Positions 41,969 to 50,619 of a stretch of 64,000 nt of DNA are shown here, piece after piece; within the stretch, counting starts at the first letter, position 1, and every line of letters starts with the position of its first letter. Where the stretch lies: the NCBI GenBank assembly GCA_009845425.1, contig VXZQ01000001.1:62001-126000 (forward strand). Reading direction: 5' to 3'. The notes beneath the pieces are model-generated. The model was given only the letters and a program-made list of their open reading frames with translations, had not been told where the DNA came from and did not search any database. The position numbers and the translations under genes were made by a program. This stretch comes from Holophagales bacterium. Its GTDB lineage: Bacteria; Acidobacteriota; Thermoanaerobaculia; Multivoradales; Multivoraceae.

Positions 41969-43018
41969 TCAGCCGCCGATGCGGAACATCTCGACGCGCT
42001 GGGGAGCAGGCTGCAGGCCGGCGCGGAGGCGTTCGGCGCGGACTTCGGAGTAGCGGTCTTCGCGCTGGCGCCAGTGGGCGGCGAGGAAGGCGAGTAGCTC
42101 TTCGTCCGTGGCGCCGGCGCGCATACGGTCCCGGAGCGAGGGGCCGGTGTCGGCGAACAGGCAGGTGTAAAGCCGGCCGTCGGAGGAGAGGCGGGCCCTG
42201 GCGCAGTCGCCGCAGAAGGGGCGGCTGATCGAGGGGATGACGCCGAACTCCACGCCGTCGTCGAGGTAGCGGAAGCGCTCGGCGACGTCGCTGGGTTGGG
42301 CGCGGTCGACGGGTTCGAAGGGCCACCGTTCGGCGATGCGGTCCGCGATCCCGGAGGCAGTGACGACCTGGTCGAGGCTCCAGTCGTTCACTGTCCCGAC
42401 ATCCATGAACTCGATGAAACGGACGATGTGGCCGCGTTCCTTGAAGTAACCGGCGATGTCGGCGACTTCGCCCTCGTTCGTGCCCTTCATGACCACCGTG
42501 TTGATCTTGATCGGACCGAGGCCGGCCTCCGCCGCCGCGTCGATGCCCTCGAGCACCTGGCCGACACCGTGGCCCAGTCCCGTCACCCGGCCGAAGACGT
42601 CGTCGTGCAGGGACTCGACGCTGACGGTCACCCGGTCGAGGCCGGCGTCCGCGAGCGCCCGCGCCTTCTGCGCCAGCAGGGCGCCGTTCGTCGTCAGCGC
42701 CAGGTCTTCGATTCCCGGCACCGCGGCCAGGATCCCGACCAGTTCCTCGATGTCACGGCGCAGCAACGGCTCGCCTCCCGTCAGCCGCAGCTTGCGGACG
42801 CCGAGCTGCACGAAGAGCCGGACCAGGCGCTCGATTTCCTCGAACGTCATCAACTGCTGCCTGGGCAGGAACCTGTACTCGCGGTCCGCCGGCATGCAGA
42901 AAGTGCAGCGGAAGTTGCAGCGGTCGATGACCGAGATGCGCAGGTCGCGCACCGGCCGGCCGAGGCGGTCGGTCACCGCGACCGAGGACGTGCCGCCATT
43001 CGTGGAGTCGAGGGTCAT
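41969..43018 (-). CDS. moaA: GTP 3',8-cyclase (molybdenum cofactor synthesis)
   Basis: 349 residues. Radical SAM enzyme for the first step of molybdopterin synthesis. The N-terminal cluster motif is DRCNFRCTFCMP (CxxxCxxC); TGGEPLLRRDIEELV and TTNGALL follow; the C-terminal cluster Cys residues appear in RPFCGDCARARLSSDG...CLF; the protein ends in Gly-Gly as required for activity with MoaC. Other moa genes are not nearby. It precedes no gene on its strand until DUF1640. Confidence 0.95.
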   Translation of the reverse strand: MTLDSTNGGTSSVAVTDRLGRPVRDLRISVIDRCNFRCTFCMPADREYRFLPRQQLMTFEEIERLVRLFVQLGVRKLRLTGGEPLLRRDIEELVGILAAVPGIEDLALTTNGALLAQKARALADAGLDRVTVSVESLHDDVFGRVTGLGHGVGQVLEGIDAAAEAGLGPIKINTVVMKGTNEGEVADIAGYFKERGHIVRFIEFMDVGTVNDWSLDQVVTASGIADRIAERWPFEPVDRAQPSDVAERFRYLDDGVEFGVIPSISRPFCGDCARARLSSDGRLYTCLFADTGPSLRDRMRAGATDEELLAFLAAHWRQREDRYSEVRAERLRAGLQPAPQRVEMFRIGG

Positions 43019-43042
43019 GGACCGACAATGCTACGCGAGCGC

Positions 43043-43975
43043 TCAGCGCTCGGCGCGCAACCAGTCGTCGATCAACCGGCGGGCGATCGAGAACGGCGGC
43101 GGCAGACGGACTTCGCGGGCGCGGAGCGCGTACTCCAGTTCGGAGCGGGTCGCCCACACCGCCTGTTCCAGTTCCTCGGTGTCGACCTGCACGTCGCCGC
43201 CGGGCGAGGTCGCGTAGAAGCCGAGCATGATCGAGGTCGGGAACGGCCACGGCTGGGAGGAGTGGTAGCGGACCGTGTCGACTGCGATGCCGGTTTCCTC
43301 CCGGACCTCGCGCGCGACCGCGCTCTCCAGGCTCTCGCCGGGCTCGACGAAGCCGGCGAGCGCCGAGAACATGCCGGGCGGCCAGGAGGCCTGCCGGCCC
43401 AGCAGACAGGATCCGCCGTCGCCGGCCTCCGTGTGGACGAGCATGATGACGGCCGGATCCGTGCGCGGAAAGTGCTCGATGCCGCACGCCGTGCAGACGC
43501 GCAGGTGGCCGGCGTTGCGGCTCTCGGTCGCGGCGCCGCACTGGCCGCAGAAGCGGTGCCGGCGATGCCAGGTGGCCATGGCGCGCGCGTAGGCGAGGAG
43601 GTTGGCGCCGCGGCCGCTCATCGCCGCGCCGACCTGGCGCAGCTCGACGAAGCGGCCGGCGCCCCTGAGCGGGCCGGCGAGCGGGTCTTCCCTCTCGGAG
43701 AGGTCGACCGAGAAGTAGGCGACGCCCTCCGCTTCCCCCAGGAACACGACATCCTCCGCGCCGTCGACCAGCCCGGCCGCCTCGACGGTCGCCACCGTGC
43801 CGGGAACCGGCCCCCGGTCTCCGGTGTGAGCGTCGAGAACCAGGCTGCGCTCGCGCCAGACCACGGTCAACTGGCTGCTCGGATCCGCCAGTCTCCGGGC
43901 CAGCCACTCGGCGTCGCCGCGCCGCTCCGAGCGCCGGTCGACCGCCGGTTCGGCCAGAACGTTGTGTGCCCTCAT
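43043..43975 (-). CDS. nudC: NAD(+)/NADH pyrophosphatase (Nudix)
   Basis: 310 residues. Zn ribbon CGQCGAAT...CTACGIEHFPRTDPAVIM, then the Nudix box GFVEPGESLESAVAREVREETGI with the metal-binding Glu residues, and the NudC-specific SQPWPFPTSIMLGF. Cleaves NADH to NMNH and AMP, and can remove NAD caps from RNA. The gene lies 24 bases upstream of moaA on the same strand and 22 bases downstream of the amino-acid dehydrogenase gene. Confidence 0.93.
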   Translation of the reverse strand: MRAHNVLAEPAVDRRSERRGDAEWLARRLADPSSQLTVVWRERSLVLDAHTGDRGPVPGTVATVEAAGLVDGAEDVVFLGEAEGVAYFSVDLSEREDPLAGPLRGAGRFVELRQVGAAMSGRGANLLAYARAMATWHRRHRFCGQCGAATESRNAGHLRVCTACGIEHFPRTDPAVIMLVHTEAGDGGSCLLGRQASWPPGMFSALAGFVEPGESLESAVAREVREETGIAVDTVRYHSSQPWPFPTSIMLGFYATSPGGDVQVDTEELEQAVWATRSELEYALRAREVRLPPPFSIARRLIDDWLRAER

Positions 43976-43997
43976 GCTCCGCAGGCTACAGCGCGGG

Positions 43998-45110
43998 TCA
44001 GTCGGCTCGGCGGTAGGCCATCGCTTCCGAGACGCGGCGCTGGGCGATGCTCATCGCCGCCTCGCGCAAGAGGCAGTCCTCGGCCCGGGCCAGCTCCAGG
44101 ATCTCCCGCATGTTCTGGCGTATCGTGTCCTCGATCCTCTCGAACGCCTGCCGCTCGGAGCCGCCCGCGTACTCGACGGCGCCGCAGATGATGCCGCCGG
44201 CGTTGGCCACGAAGTCGGGAATCGAGAGGACGCCACGGTCGTGGAGAATCCGCTCTCCCGCCGCCGTCACCGGGATGTTCGCGCCCTGGAGCACCACCTT
44301 GCAGCCGACCCGGCCGGCGTTGCCGCTGTCGATCACATCGGGGCGCGCGGCCGGCACGAAGAAGTCGACTTCCAGGTCCAGGAAGGCGTCGCCTTCGACC
44401 TTTTGGCCACGCGGGTGCGCGGTGACGCCGCCGGTCGCGTCCATCGTCGCCACGAGTTCGTCGATGTCGAGGCCGTCGGGATCGTGAATCGTGCCGTCGA
44501 GATCGGTGACCGACACGAGGCGCGCGCCCCGCTCGGCCAGGAACCGGGCCGCCGGCCGCCCGACGTTGCCGAAGCCCTGGATGGAAACGGTGGCGCCTTC
44601 GAGCGCCACCACGCCCGCCTCCTCTGCCACCTCGGCGGCGATGGCGAGACCGAAACCGGTCGATCCGCTCTCGTCGAGCGGAATCCCGCCCAGAGACCTG
44701 GACAGGCCGACGGAGCGGCCCCCCTCGTCGCGGATCCAGGCCATCGCGGTCTCGTTCGTCCCCATGTCGGGGGCCGGGATGTAGTCCGTCAACTGCCGGA
44801 TCGCGCGGCCGAACTGCCGAATCAGGGCCTCGCGGTTCGCCGTCCGCGGATTCGCCCGGATGCCCGCCTTGCCGCCGCCGTGGCGCAGGCGCGCCATGGC
44901 GTTCTTCCAGGTCATGGCCCGCGCCAGCCGGCACACCTCCTCCACGGTGACGTCCGGCGCCATGCGGATTCCGCCCATCGTGGGGCCGGCGGCGCTGTTG
45001 TCGATGACGACGATCCCCTCCAGGCCGCAACGGGGCTCGTAGACGGTGACGACCTTCTCGGGACCGTAGCCGTCCGTGAATTCGAAGTGGTCGAAAGCAA
45101 GTTCTGACAT
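43998..45110 (-). CDS. Glu/Leu/Phe/Val-type amino acid dehydrogenase
   Basis: 370 residues from ATG 45110, with GGAGGAA eight bases upstream; an in-frame extension is rejected. Oxidative deamination of an amino acid with NAD(P). Seen: DNSAAGPTMGGIRM, the active-site region MARLRHGGGKAGIRANP (Lys), PAPDMGTNETAMAWI, and a Rossmann motif SIQGFGNVGRPAA. The substrate is uncertain: length and the GGGKAGI motif fit leucine/valine/phenylalanine dehydrogenases, while the C-terminal region is also close to short archaeal-type glutamate dehydrogenases. Confidence 0.85.
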   Translation of the reverse strand: MSELAFDHFEFTDGYGPEKVVTVYEPRCGLEGIVVIDNSAAGPTMGGIRMAPDVTVEEVCRLARAMTWKNAMARLRHGGGKAGIRANPRTANREALIRQFGRAIRQLTDYIPAPDMGTNETAMAWIRDEGGRSVGLSRSLGGIPLDESGSTGFGLAIAAEVAEEAGVVALEGATVSIQGFGNVGRPAARFLAERGARLVSVTDLDGTIHDPDGLDIDELVATMDATGGVTAHPRGQKVEGDAFLDLEVDFFVPAARPDVIDSGNAGRVGCKVVLQGANIPVTAAGERILHDRGVLSIPDFVANAGGIICGAVEYAGGSERQAFERIEDTIRQNMREILELARAEDCLLREAAMSIAQRRVSEAMAYRRAD

Positions 45111-45216
45111 CGGTGTTCCTCCCGCTACCGCCAAACACCGATCGGATGCGACTACTTCCCGATTCCCGCCCCGCGCTCTCGGCAGGGCCAGCCTTCCACG
45201 CGCCTGGCTTGCGCGA

Positions 45217-45777
45217 TCAGGCGCCCTCCCCGAGCAACACGAGCACCGCCTCCTCGAACTCCGAGTACAGCATCCGCCCCAGGTGGATGTTGTCGAGCGT
45301 TCCGGCTCGGTCGAAGAACATCGTGGTCGGCAACGCTCCAGGCCACTCCGGATCGAGTGCCATGACGAAGGCGACCGAGTCGTCGCCTGCCGACGCAAGG
45401 TAGGAGACGAGGCCCGGCGCCCGCTTGGCGAAGAAGGGACGCACCCGGTCCTCGAGCTTTTCCGAATCGTCCATCGATACGGCCAGCACTACGAGGCCGC
45501 GGTCGGCGTAGCGTTCCTGCAGGAGGTCGAGTTCCGGCAACTCCTGCAGACACGGAATGCACCAGGTGGCCCAGAAGTTGACGACGACCACTTTGCCGCG
45601 ATGGTGCTCCAGAACCGCCTTGAACTGCTCGGCGGTTGCCGGGTGGATCGTGTCCGGTTCGAGCAGATGTTCCACCGACGCCGCCTCCTCGGCGAGCGCC
45701 GGCGGTGCTACGGCAGGCAGCGCAGCAAGCAGCGCCGCCGCCGAGACGACAATCGCGACTGGTGTCTTGACGGACAA
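45217..45777 (-). CDS. TlpA/ResA-type thioredoxin-fold protein, exported
   Basis: 186 residues from a TTG at 45777 that has AGGAGG six bases upstream. Signal peptide to about residue 29 (ALAEE). Thioredoxin fold with WATWCIPCLQELPELD (redox CxxC) and PEWPGALPTTMFFDRAG containing the cis-Pro. Periplasmic disulfide exchange or cytochrome c/thiol reduction is likely. A degraded relative of its C-terminus lies just upstream at 45877-46035. Confidence 0.9.
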   Translation of the reverse strand: MSVKTPVAIVVSAAALLAALPAVAPPALAEEAASVEHLLEPDTIHPATAEQFKAVLEHHRGKVVVVNFWATWCIPCLQELPELDLLQERYADRGLVVLAVSMDDSEKLEDRVRPFFAKRAPGLVSYLASAGDDSVAFVMALDPEWPGALPTTMFFDRAGTLDNIHLGRMLYSEFEEAVLVLLGEGA

Positions 45778-45876
45778 TGCGAACCTCCTGTTCCCGCGGC
45801 GGCCGACTCCGTGGGAGCAGGCTCTACCCGGCCCGCAGTATAGACCCGTCGCCGCCGCAACTGTGCTTCGGCCGGT

Positions 45877-46035
45877 CTAGGGCTCGGTTTCGAGCGCCCC
45901 TTCGAACAGCCTCGCGAACTGGAGGTAGGTGCGCGTGCCGATCACGGTCTCCACGAGCCGACCCTCCGCATCGTAGATCAGGGTCGTCGGGAACTTGGAC
46001 GGCCAGTTCTCGTAGAACGCGCGGATGAACTCCCT
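45877..46035 (-). pseudogene. C-terminal remnant of a thioredoxin-like (TlpA-family) gene
   Basis: A 52-codon frame that aligns with the last third of the intact TlpA-like protein next to it: NWPSKFPTTLIYDAEGRLVETVIG against EWPGALPTTMFFDRAGTLDNIHLG. The cis-Pro region is kept but the CxxC half is missing, and no start codon lies in frame before the upstream MBL gene. It therefore looks like the tail of a deleted paralogue. An alternative, a short functional peptide, is not supported by any ribosome-binding site. Confidence 0.65.
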
Positions 46036-46075
46036 TCCCTCCTCCCACCGCTCCCTTTTCTTCTTTCGGCCTTGC

Positions 46076-46975
46076 TCAAGCCGCGCGGTACTTCGACCCC
46101 TCCCGTTCGACGCGGCCGTCGCGTTCGAGACGGTCGAGGTGCAACTGCATGCTGTTCCGTTCGGCCTTCGCGATACCGGCTCCCTCGTCGTGAGGCCGGT
46201 AGACGAAGCGGTGCGCGACGATCTCGTCCATCGTCCGCGGCTCCGCCAGGTACTCGAGCAGGCGGCGTTCACGGTCGGCTATGCGGGCCACGTAGTGGTC
46301 AAGCCGACCAAGAAAGGCGTCGCGGTCGTCGAGCAGGCCGATGTGATGGCCGGTGACGTAGTGCCTTGCCTCGATGCCGCGCACCAGTTCGAGCGAACGT
46401 TCGAACGCTTCCAGGTCCGACCAGGCGTCGCCGTAGTACGGGCCGAACCCGGTCAGGTCGATGTCGCCCAGGAACAGGACGCCGTCGGGCTCGACCAGGA
46501 GGACACAGTGGCCGCGGGTATGGCCGGGGGTGTGGTTGACTCGTACCGAGACGCCGCCGCCGAGGTCAAACAGGTCGCCGTCCCGGAAGGGCACGGCGTC
46601 CGGCCGCGGCTCGTAGAAGAACGTCGTCTTCAGAAAGTGGCCGTACTCCTCGCGGCGCTCCGGCTCGACACCGAAGATGCTCAGGAAGCCGTCGAAGTCG
46701 ACCAGCCCCGGCAGATCTTCCTCGTGGACGTACACCGGAGCGTCCCGAAACAGGGGCAACGCGGCGGTGTGGTCCTCGTGGCAGTGGCTGAGCAGAACGA
46801 GGTCGACCGGCGGGAGAGCGTTCCGGCCACGGACCCGAACGCCGAGCGACGGGTCGACGAGCATCGTCGACTCGGCGCCCTCGATCAGCAGGGCGTTGTT
46901 GTCCGGGTACTTGCCGCCACCGGCGCCGAACAGGATGGTCGCGGCGCCGAGCCGGCGGTCTTCCAGTTCGGTCAC
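46076..46975 (-). CDS. Metallo-beta-lactamase-fold hydrolase
   Basis: 299 residues, GTG start one base after the Gfo/Idh/MocA stop. Metal-binding HCHEDH (LLSHCHEDHTAALP) is a full HxHxDH; further ligands are NHTPGHTRGHC and LFLGDIDL, and a late TGHH. A C-terminal winged-helix-like tail (AEPRTMDEIVAHRF...MQLHLDRLERDGRVER) is like that of LACTB2/hydroxyacylglutathione hydrolase-type proteins. Substrate unknown. Coupling with the oxidoreductase suggests a shared pathway. Confidence 0.88.
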   Translation of the reverse strand: MTELEDRRLGAATILFGAGGGKYPDNNALLIEGAESTMLVDPSLGVRVRGRNALPPVDLVLLSHCHEDHTAALPLFRDAPVYVHEEDLPGLVDFDGFLSIFGVEPERREEYGHFLKTTFFYEPRPDAVPFRDGDLFDLGGGVSVRVNHTPGHTRGHCVLLVEPDGVLFLGDIDLTGFGPYYGDAWSDLEAFERSLELVRGIEARHYVTGHHIGLLDDRDAFLGRLDHYVARIADRERRLLEYLAEPRTMDEIVAHRFVYRPHDEGAGIAKAERNSMQLHLDRLERDGRVEREGSKYRAA

Positions 46976-46976
46976 C

Positions 46977-48347
46977 TCAGCCGGCCGACGCCTCGGCGCC
47001 CGTCACCTGGGGAAGCCGCCAGCCGTTGTGGTACTCGGCCCGGAGCAGCGCGTTCGCCTCGTCGTCACCGGTGAAGCGTCCCGCCTCGTGGTCCCAGTAG
47101 ACCCGCCGGCCGGTGCGGAAGGCGATGTTGCCCAGGTGTGCGTTCACGGCGACCAGAGCACCGACGTCCGCGTTGCAGCGCGGCTGCTCCCGGGTCTTCA
47201 TGCACTCGATGAAATCCTCGGTGTGCTGGGCCAGACCCCGTTGACTCCGGGAGGCTTCCCGATCGGGGATGGCGGGCGTCTTGTAGAACCTCTTGCCGTC
47301 CTCGCGGCCGACCTCGGGAAGCACCTCCCAGCCGCCGCGGTCGATCACCAGGGTGCCCCTGTTGCCGACGAAGGACACGCCGTGTCCGCGCTGGTGCGGA
47401 CCCAGGCCGATTCCCAGACCGTGCTCCCAGACCATCGTGAAGTCGTCGTACTCGTAGATCGCCTGTTGCGTGTCCGGCGTCTCCATCGCGCTGTCCGGAT
47501 AGCCGAACGCCCCACCCAGGGACATCACGGACTTGGGCGCGGTCGCCTTCATGCCCATCAGCACCATGTCGATCAGGTGGACGCCCCAGTCCGTCATCAG
47601 GCCGCCCGCGTAGTCCCAGTACCAGCGGAAGTCCCAGTGGAACCGGCGCTCGTTGAAGGGACGCTTCGGCGCGGGGCCAAGCCACATGTCGTAGTCGACG
47701 CCCTTGGGCGGCTTCGAGTCCGGCACCGGCATCGGCGCGTCCCAGCTCATGTAGGCCCAGGCCCTGGCGGTACGGATCTGGCCCAGCTCGCCGGACCAGA
47801 GGTACTCCATCGCGTCCTGCCAGTGCTTGCCCGAACGCTGCCACTGACCGACCTGGACCACCCGACCGTAGGCCCTGGCCGCCTGCTGCATGATGCGGAC
47901 CTCCTCGATCGAGTTCGCCATCGGCTTCTCGACGTAGACGTCCTTCCCCGCCTCGCAGGCGTCCACCATGATCTTGCAGTGCCAGTGGTCCGGTGTGGCG
48001 ATGATCACCGCGTCGATGTCTTTGTCCTCGAGCAGCTTGCGGTAGTCGGTGTAGGCGTCCGGCTTGCTGTCGGTCAGTTTCTTGAAGTCCTCGATCCGTT
48101 CATCGAGGACGTTTCGGTCGACGTCGCAGAGAGCCGCGCACTCCACCCCGTCGATGTCGAGCATCGAGCGCATGTTGCTCGAGCCCATGCCTCTCACGCC
48201 GATCGCGCCGACGCGGATCCGGTCGCTCGCGGGCACCGCCTTGCCGCGCGCCGGTCGCGCGAACGCCGCGCCCGCCGCGCCGAGCCCGGTAGCGGCTGCT
48301 CCGAGACCGCCCACGCCATGAAGAAAAGAACGCCTGGTGGTCGTCAT
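46977..48347 (-). CDS. Gfo/Idh/MocA-family oxidoreductase with Tat signal
   Basis: 456 residues from ATG 48347, GGGGAG about eight bases upstream. Twin-arginine signal TTTRRSFLHGVGGLGAAATG (RRxF), so it is exported folded. NAD(P)-binding GAIGVRGMGSSNM, the EKP motif in VYVEKPMANS, and GGLMTDWGVHLIDMVL are those of secreted sugar-type dehydrogenases common in Planctomycetes and Acidobacteria. Probable substrate: a carbohydrate or cyclitol. It is upstream of the MBL gene and divergent from adenosine deaminase. Confidence 0.9.
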   Translation of the reverse strand: MTTTRRSFLHGVGGLGAAATGLGAAGAAFARPARGKAVPASDRIRVGAIGVRGMGSSNMRSMLDIDGVECAALCDVDRNVLDERIEDFKKLTDSKPDAYTDYRKLLEDKDIDAVIIATPDHWHCKIMVDACEAGKDVYVEKPMANSIEEVRIMQQAARAYGRVVQVGQWQRSGKHWQDAMEYLWSGELGQIRTARAWAYMSWDAPMPVPDSKPPKGVDYDMWLGPAPKRPFNERRFHWDFRWYWDYAGGLMTDWGVHLIDMVLMGMKATAPKSVMSLGGAFGYPDSAMETPDTQQAIYEYDDFTMVWEHGLGIGLGPHQRGHGVSFVGNRGTLVIDRGGWEVLPEVGREDGKRFYKTPAIPDREASRSQRGLAQHTEDFIECMKTREQPRCNADVGALVAVNAHLGNIAFRTGRRVYWDHEAGRFTGDDEANALLRAEYHNGWRLPQVTGAEASAG

Positions 48348-48401
48348 CGTCTCACTCCCCGCCTGAATCCGCTGTGTTCCGGGTCCGCTGTACACTGCGC
48401 C

Positions 48402-49658
48402 ATGCAGACCGCGCATGTTACCGACTTGAACGCACCGCTCTCCCGGGCCGATCTCATCGGCAAGCTGCCGAAGACCGACCTTCACGTTCACCTCGACGGT
48501 TCGCTCCGGCTCGACACCCTGATCGAGCTTTCGCGCGACGCCCGCCTGGAACTCCCGTCCCGAACGCCGGAGGGTCTCCTCGACCTCGTCTTCAAGGAGC
48601 GCTACGACGACCTCGAGGACTATCTGCGCGCCTTTTCCTACACCTCGCCCGCGCTATGCACCGCTGAAGCTCTGGAACGGGCCGCCTACGAACTCGGCGC
48701 CGACAACCTGGCCGAGAACGTCTGCTACCTGGAGGTGCGGCTGGCGCCGCAGCTCCACACCGGACCCGATCTCGACATCGCCGGCGTGCTGGCCGCGGTC
48801 GACCGGGGGCTCGCCCGCGTTCAGCGCGAACACGAAGCGACCGACAGCGTCCGGAACGGCGCCGAACCGCCCTTCCGCTACGGGATCATCGCCTGCGCCC
48901 TGCGCATGTTCGGCGCCGGCCACAGCCCCTACTACCGGGGGCTGTTCACCGCGCTCCACGGCTGGACCAGACCGGAGATCTACGCCGCCGCCTCGCTGTC
49001 GCTGGCCCGTTCCGTCGTCGAGGCGCGCGACCGCCTCGGGCTGCCCGTCGTCGCCTTCGACCTCGCCGGCGCCGAGGCGGGCAATCCCGCCGCGGTGCAC
49101 CGCGACGCCTTCCTGTACGCGCAGCAGCACTTCCTGATGAAGACGATCCACGCCGGAGAGGCCTACGGGCCGGAGAGCATCTTCCAGGCCATCACGCTGC
49201 TTCAGGCCGACCGCATCGGCCACGGCACCCACCTCTACGCCGCCGACCGGCTCCGCCGCGACAACCCGGACTCGGCGGCAGCCAGGGATCCCGAGCGCTA
49301 CATCAGCAGCCTCGCCCAGTACATCAGCGACCGGCGGATCACCCTCGAGGTCTGCATCACCTCGAATCTGCAGAGCATCCAGCGCCTCGAGAGGTTCTCG
49401 GACCACCCCTTCGGCCGGATGATGAAGGACCGGCTCTCGGTCACCCTGTGCACCGACAACCGCCTCATGTCCCGCACCACCGTAACCAAGGAGATCGCCT
49501 CCGCCTGCGAGGCCTTCGACCTGTCGCTCGAGGACCTGCGCAACGTGATCATCTACGGCTTCAAGCGCAGCTTTTACCCGGGCAGCTACATCGAGAAGCG
49601 GGCCTACGTGCGGCGGGTCATCGACTACTACGACGAGGTGGTGGCGGCGGAGGGCTAG
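48402..49658 (+). CDS. add: Adenosine deaminase-family protein
   Basis: 418 residues from ATG 48402; a long in-frame upstream extension is shadow across the opposite-strand genes. Zn-dependent deaminase. PKTDLHVHLDGSLR (Zn ligands), IHAGEAYG (His, Glu), RIGHGTHL (His) and ITSNLQSIQ are clear. The usual terminal pair is TDDP; here it is CTDNRLMS, so the second Asp is Asn. Some bacterial homologues share this TDN, so adenosine specificity is likely but not certain. The stop overlaps the convergent DUF2277 gene by four bases. Confidence 0.88.
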   Translation: MQTAHVTDLNAPLSRADLIGKLPKTDLHVHLDGSLRLDTLIELSRDARLELPSRTPEGLLDLVFKERYDDLEDYLRAFSYTSPALCTAEALERAAYELGADNLAENVCYLEVRLAPQLHTGPDLDIAGVLAAVDRGLARVQREHEATDSVRNGAEPPFRYGIIACALRMFGAGHSPYYRGLFTALHGWTRPEIYAAASLSLARSVVEARDRLGLPVVAFDLAGAEAGNPAAVHRDAFLYAQQHFLMKTIHAGEAYGPESIFQAITLLQADRIGHGTHLYAADRLRRDNPDSAAARDPERYISSLAQYISDRRITLEVCITSNLQSIQRLERFSDHPFGRMMKDRLSVTLCTDNRLMSRTTVTKEIASACEAFDLSLEDLRNVIIYGFKRSFYPGSYIEKRAYVRRVIDYYDEVVAAEG

Positions 49659-49933
49659 CCCGCCATCCGCTGCTGGCGCCGTCGCCAGCGCTCACGCGCC
49701 TTCTCCGCTTCGGCCTCGCGGTTGCGAGGCGGCGCCGTCGTCGTGAGTTCCCGGAGCAACCGGGCAGTCACCTCGGCGACGGCCTCGACCGCCCGTTCGA
49801 AGGCGGCCTCGTTGGCGCGCGACGGCTTCGTCGAACCGCTGACCTTGCGAACGTACTGCAGCGCCGCGGCGCGCACTTCCTCTTCGTTGGCAGGCGGTTC
49901 GAAGTTGTAAAGGACGCGGATGTTCCTGCACAT
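49655..49933 (-). CDS. DUF2277 protein
   Basis: 92 residues from ATG 49933. Near-perfect family pattern: MCRNIRVLYNFEPPANEEEVRAAALQYVRKVSG, then PSRANEAAFERAV and a basic end. Two invariant-looking features are the MCRNI start and the QYVRKVSG segment. Function unknown; DUF2277 proteins are small, cytoplasmic and widespread. It lies 11 bases after the MT-A70 methyltransferase gene in the same direction. Confidence 0.88.
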   Translation of the reverse strand: MCRNIRVLYNFEPPANEEEVRAAALQYVRKVSGSTKPSRANEAAFERAVEAVAEVTARLLRELTTTAPPRNREAEAEKARERWRRRQQRMAG

Positions 49934-49944
49934 GATCGTCTCCT

Positions 49945-50607
49945 TCAGCGGGCGGCGCGGCTCGTGTTCGCGTAGGTGGGCCAGTCCGGCTCGTAGTCCG
50001 CGCTCTGATCGCCCCAGGCGGTCCAGCGTTCCGAATGGCGGCCACGAGCGAACAGTTCGAGGTAGGGGCCCGGACTGCAGGCTTCGATGATGTCGTAGAG
50101 CTCGTCCGGCTTGCGGGAGTGCTCCCGCTTGCGCGAGCGGATGATGTTGACCTGGCGGCGGCCGGGGGAAAGGGTACGGAGCCTGCCGCGCACGCCGAAC
50201 AGGACGAGTTCCGTCGTGTTGCGGAAGTAGAAGCCGACTCCCCGGCCGTCGGGACCGCCGTCCTTGCGCACCTTGTGCCAGACCAGGTTCGTCTTGTAGG
50301 TGAAGCCCCAGCGCTTCATCACGTCGAGGCCCTCCTGAAGGAGGGCGTTGGGTACCCAAAGGTAGAGGTGGGCGGCTTCGGCACAGGCGGCGGCGACCGG
50401 GATCGCTTCAATCTCCACCTGGGCCAGCGTCGGATAGCGGCTCAGACGCCGGTGCTCGGGCGCCACCTTGCCGGTGCGGTTCGTGAACTGCCAGGGGGGA
50501 TCCGCGAGGACGGTGCCGAAGGCGCTACCGGCGTGGGTCTGCTCGAAGTCGGTAGCTGCCGTGGCAGGCATCGCGAATCGATGGTAGCGCCGGAGGGCTC
50601 GCTCCAT
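49945..50607 (-). CDS. MT-A70-family adenine N6-methyltransferase
   Basis: 220 residues. The catalytic motif DPPW is present (VLADPPWQF), with LYLWVPNALLQEGLDVMKRWGF and the SAM-related C-terminal LELFARGRHSERWTAWG. Start at 50607 has AGAGG nine bases upstream; ATG 50571 is an alternative. Probably methylates adenine in DNA (or RNA). No restriction enzyme gene is adjacent, so it is an orphan methylase. It lies 12 bases after the M1 peptidase stop. Confidence 0.87.
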   Translation of the reverse strand: MERALRRYHRFAMPATAATDFEQTHAGSAFGTVLADPPWQFTNRTGKVAPEHRRLSRYPTLAQVEIEAIPVAAACAEAAHLYLWVPNALLQEGLDVMKRWGFTYKTNLVWHKVRKDGGPDGRGVGFYFRNTTELVLFGVRGRLRTLSPGRRQVNIIRSRKREHSRKPDELYDIIEACSPGPYLELFARGRHSERWTAWGDQSADYEPDWPTYANTSRAAR

Positions 50608-50619
50608 TCCGGCGGGCCT

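Noticed and set aside
45877..46272. Selenocysteine-containing or frameshifted full thioredoxin gene upstream of the remnant
   Set aside because: The upstream part is occupied by the intact MBL gene, and no CxxC or CxxU-like motif is found in any frame there.
46677..48401. Upstream extension of the adenosine deaminase frame
   Set aside because: Lies antisense to the Gfo/Idh/MocA and MBL genes; conservation begins at the ATG at 48402.
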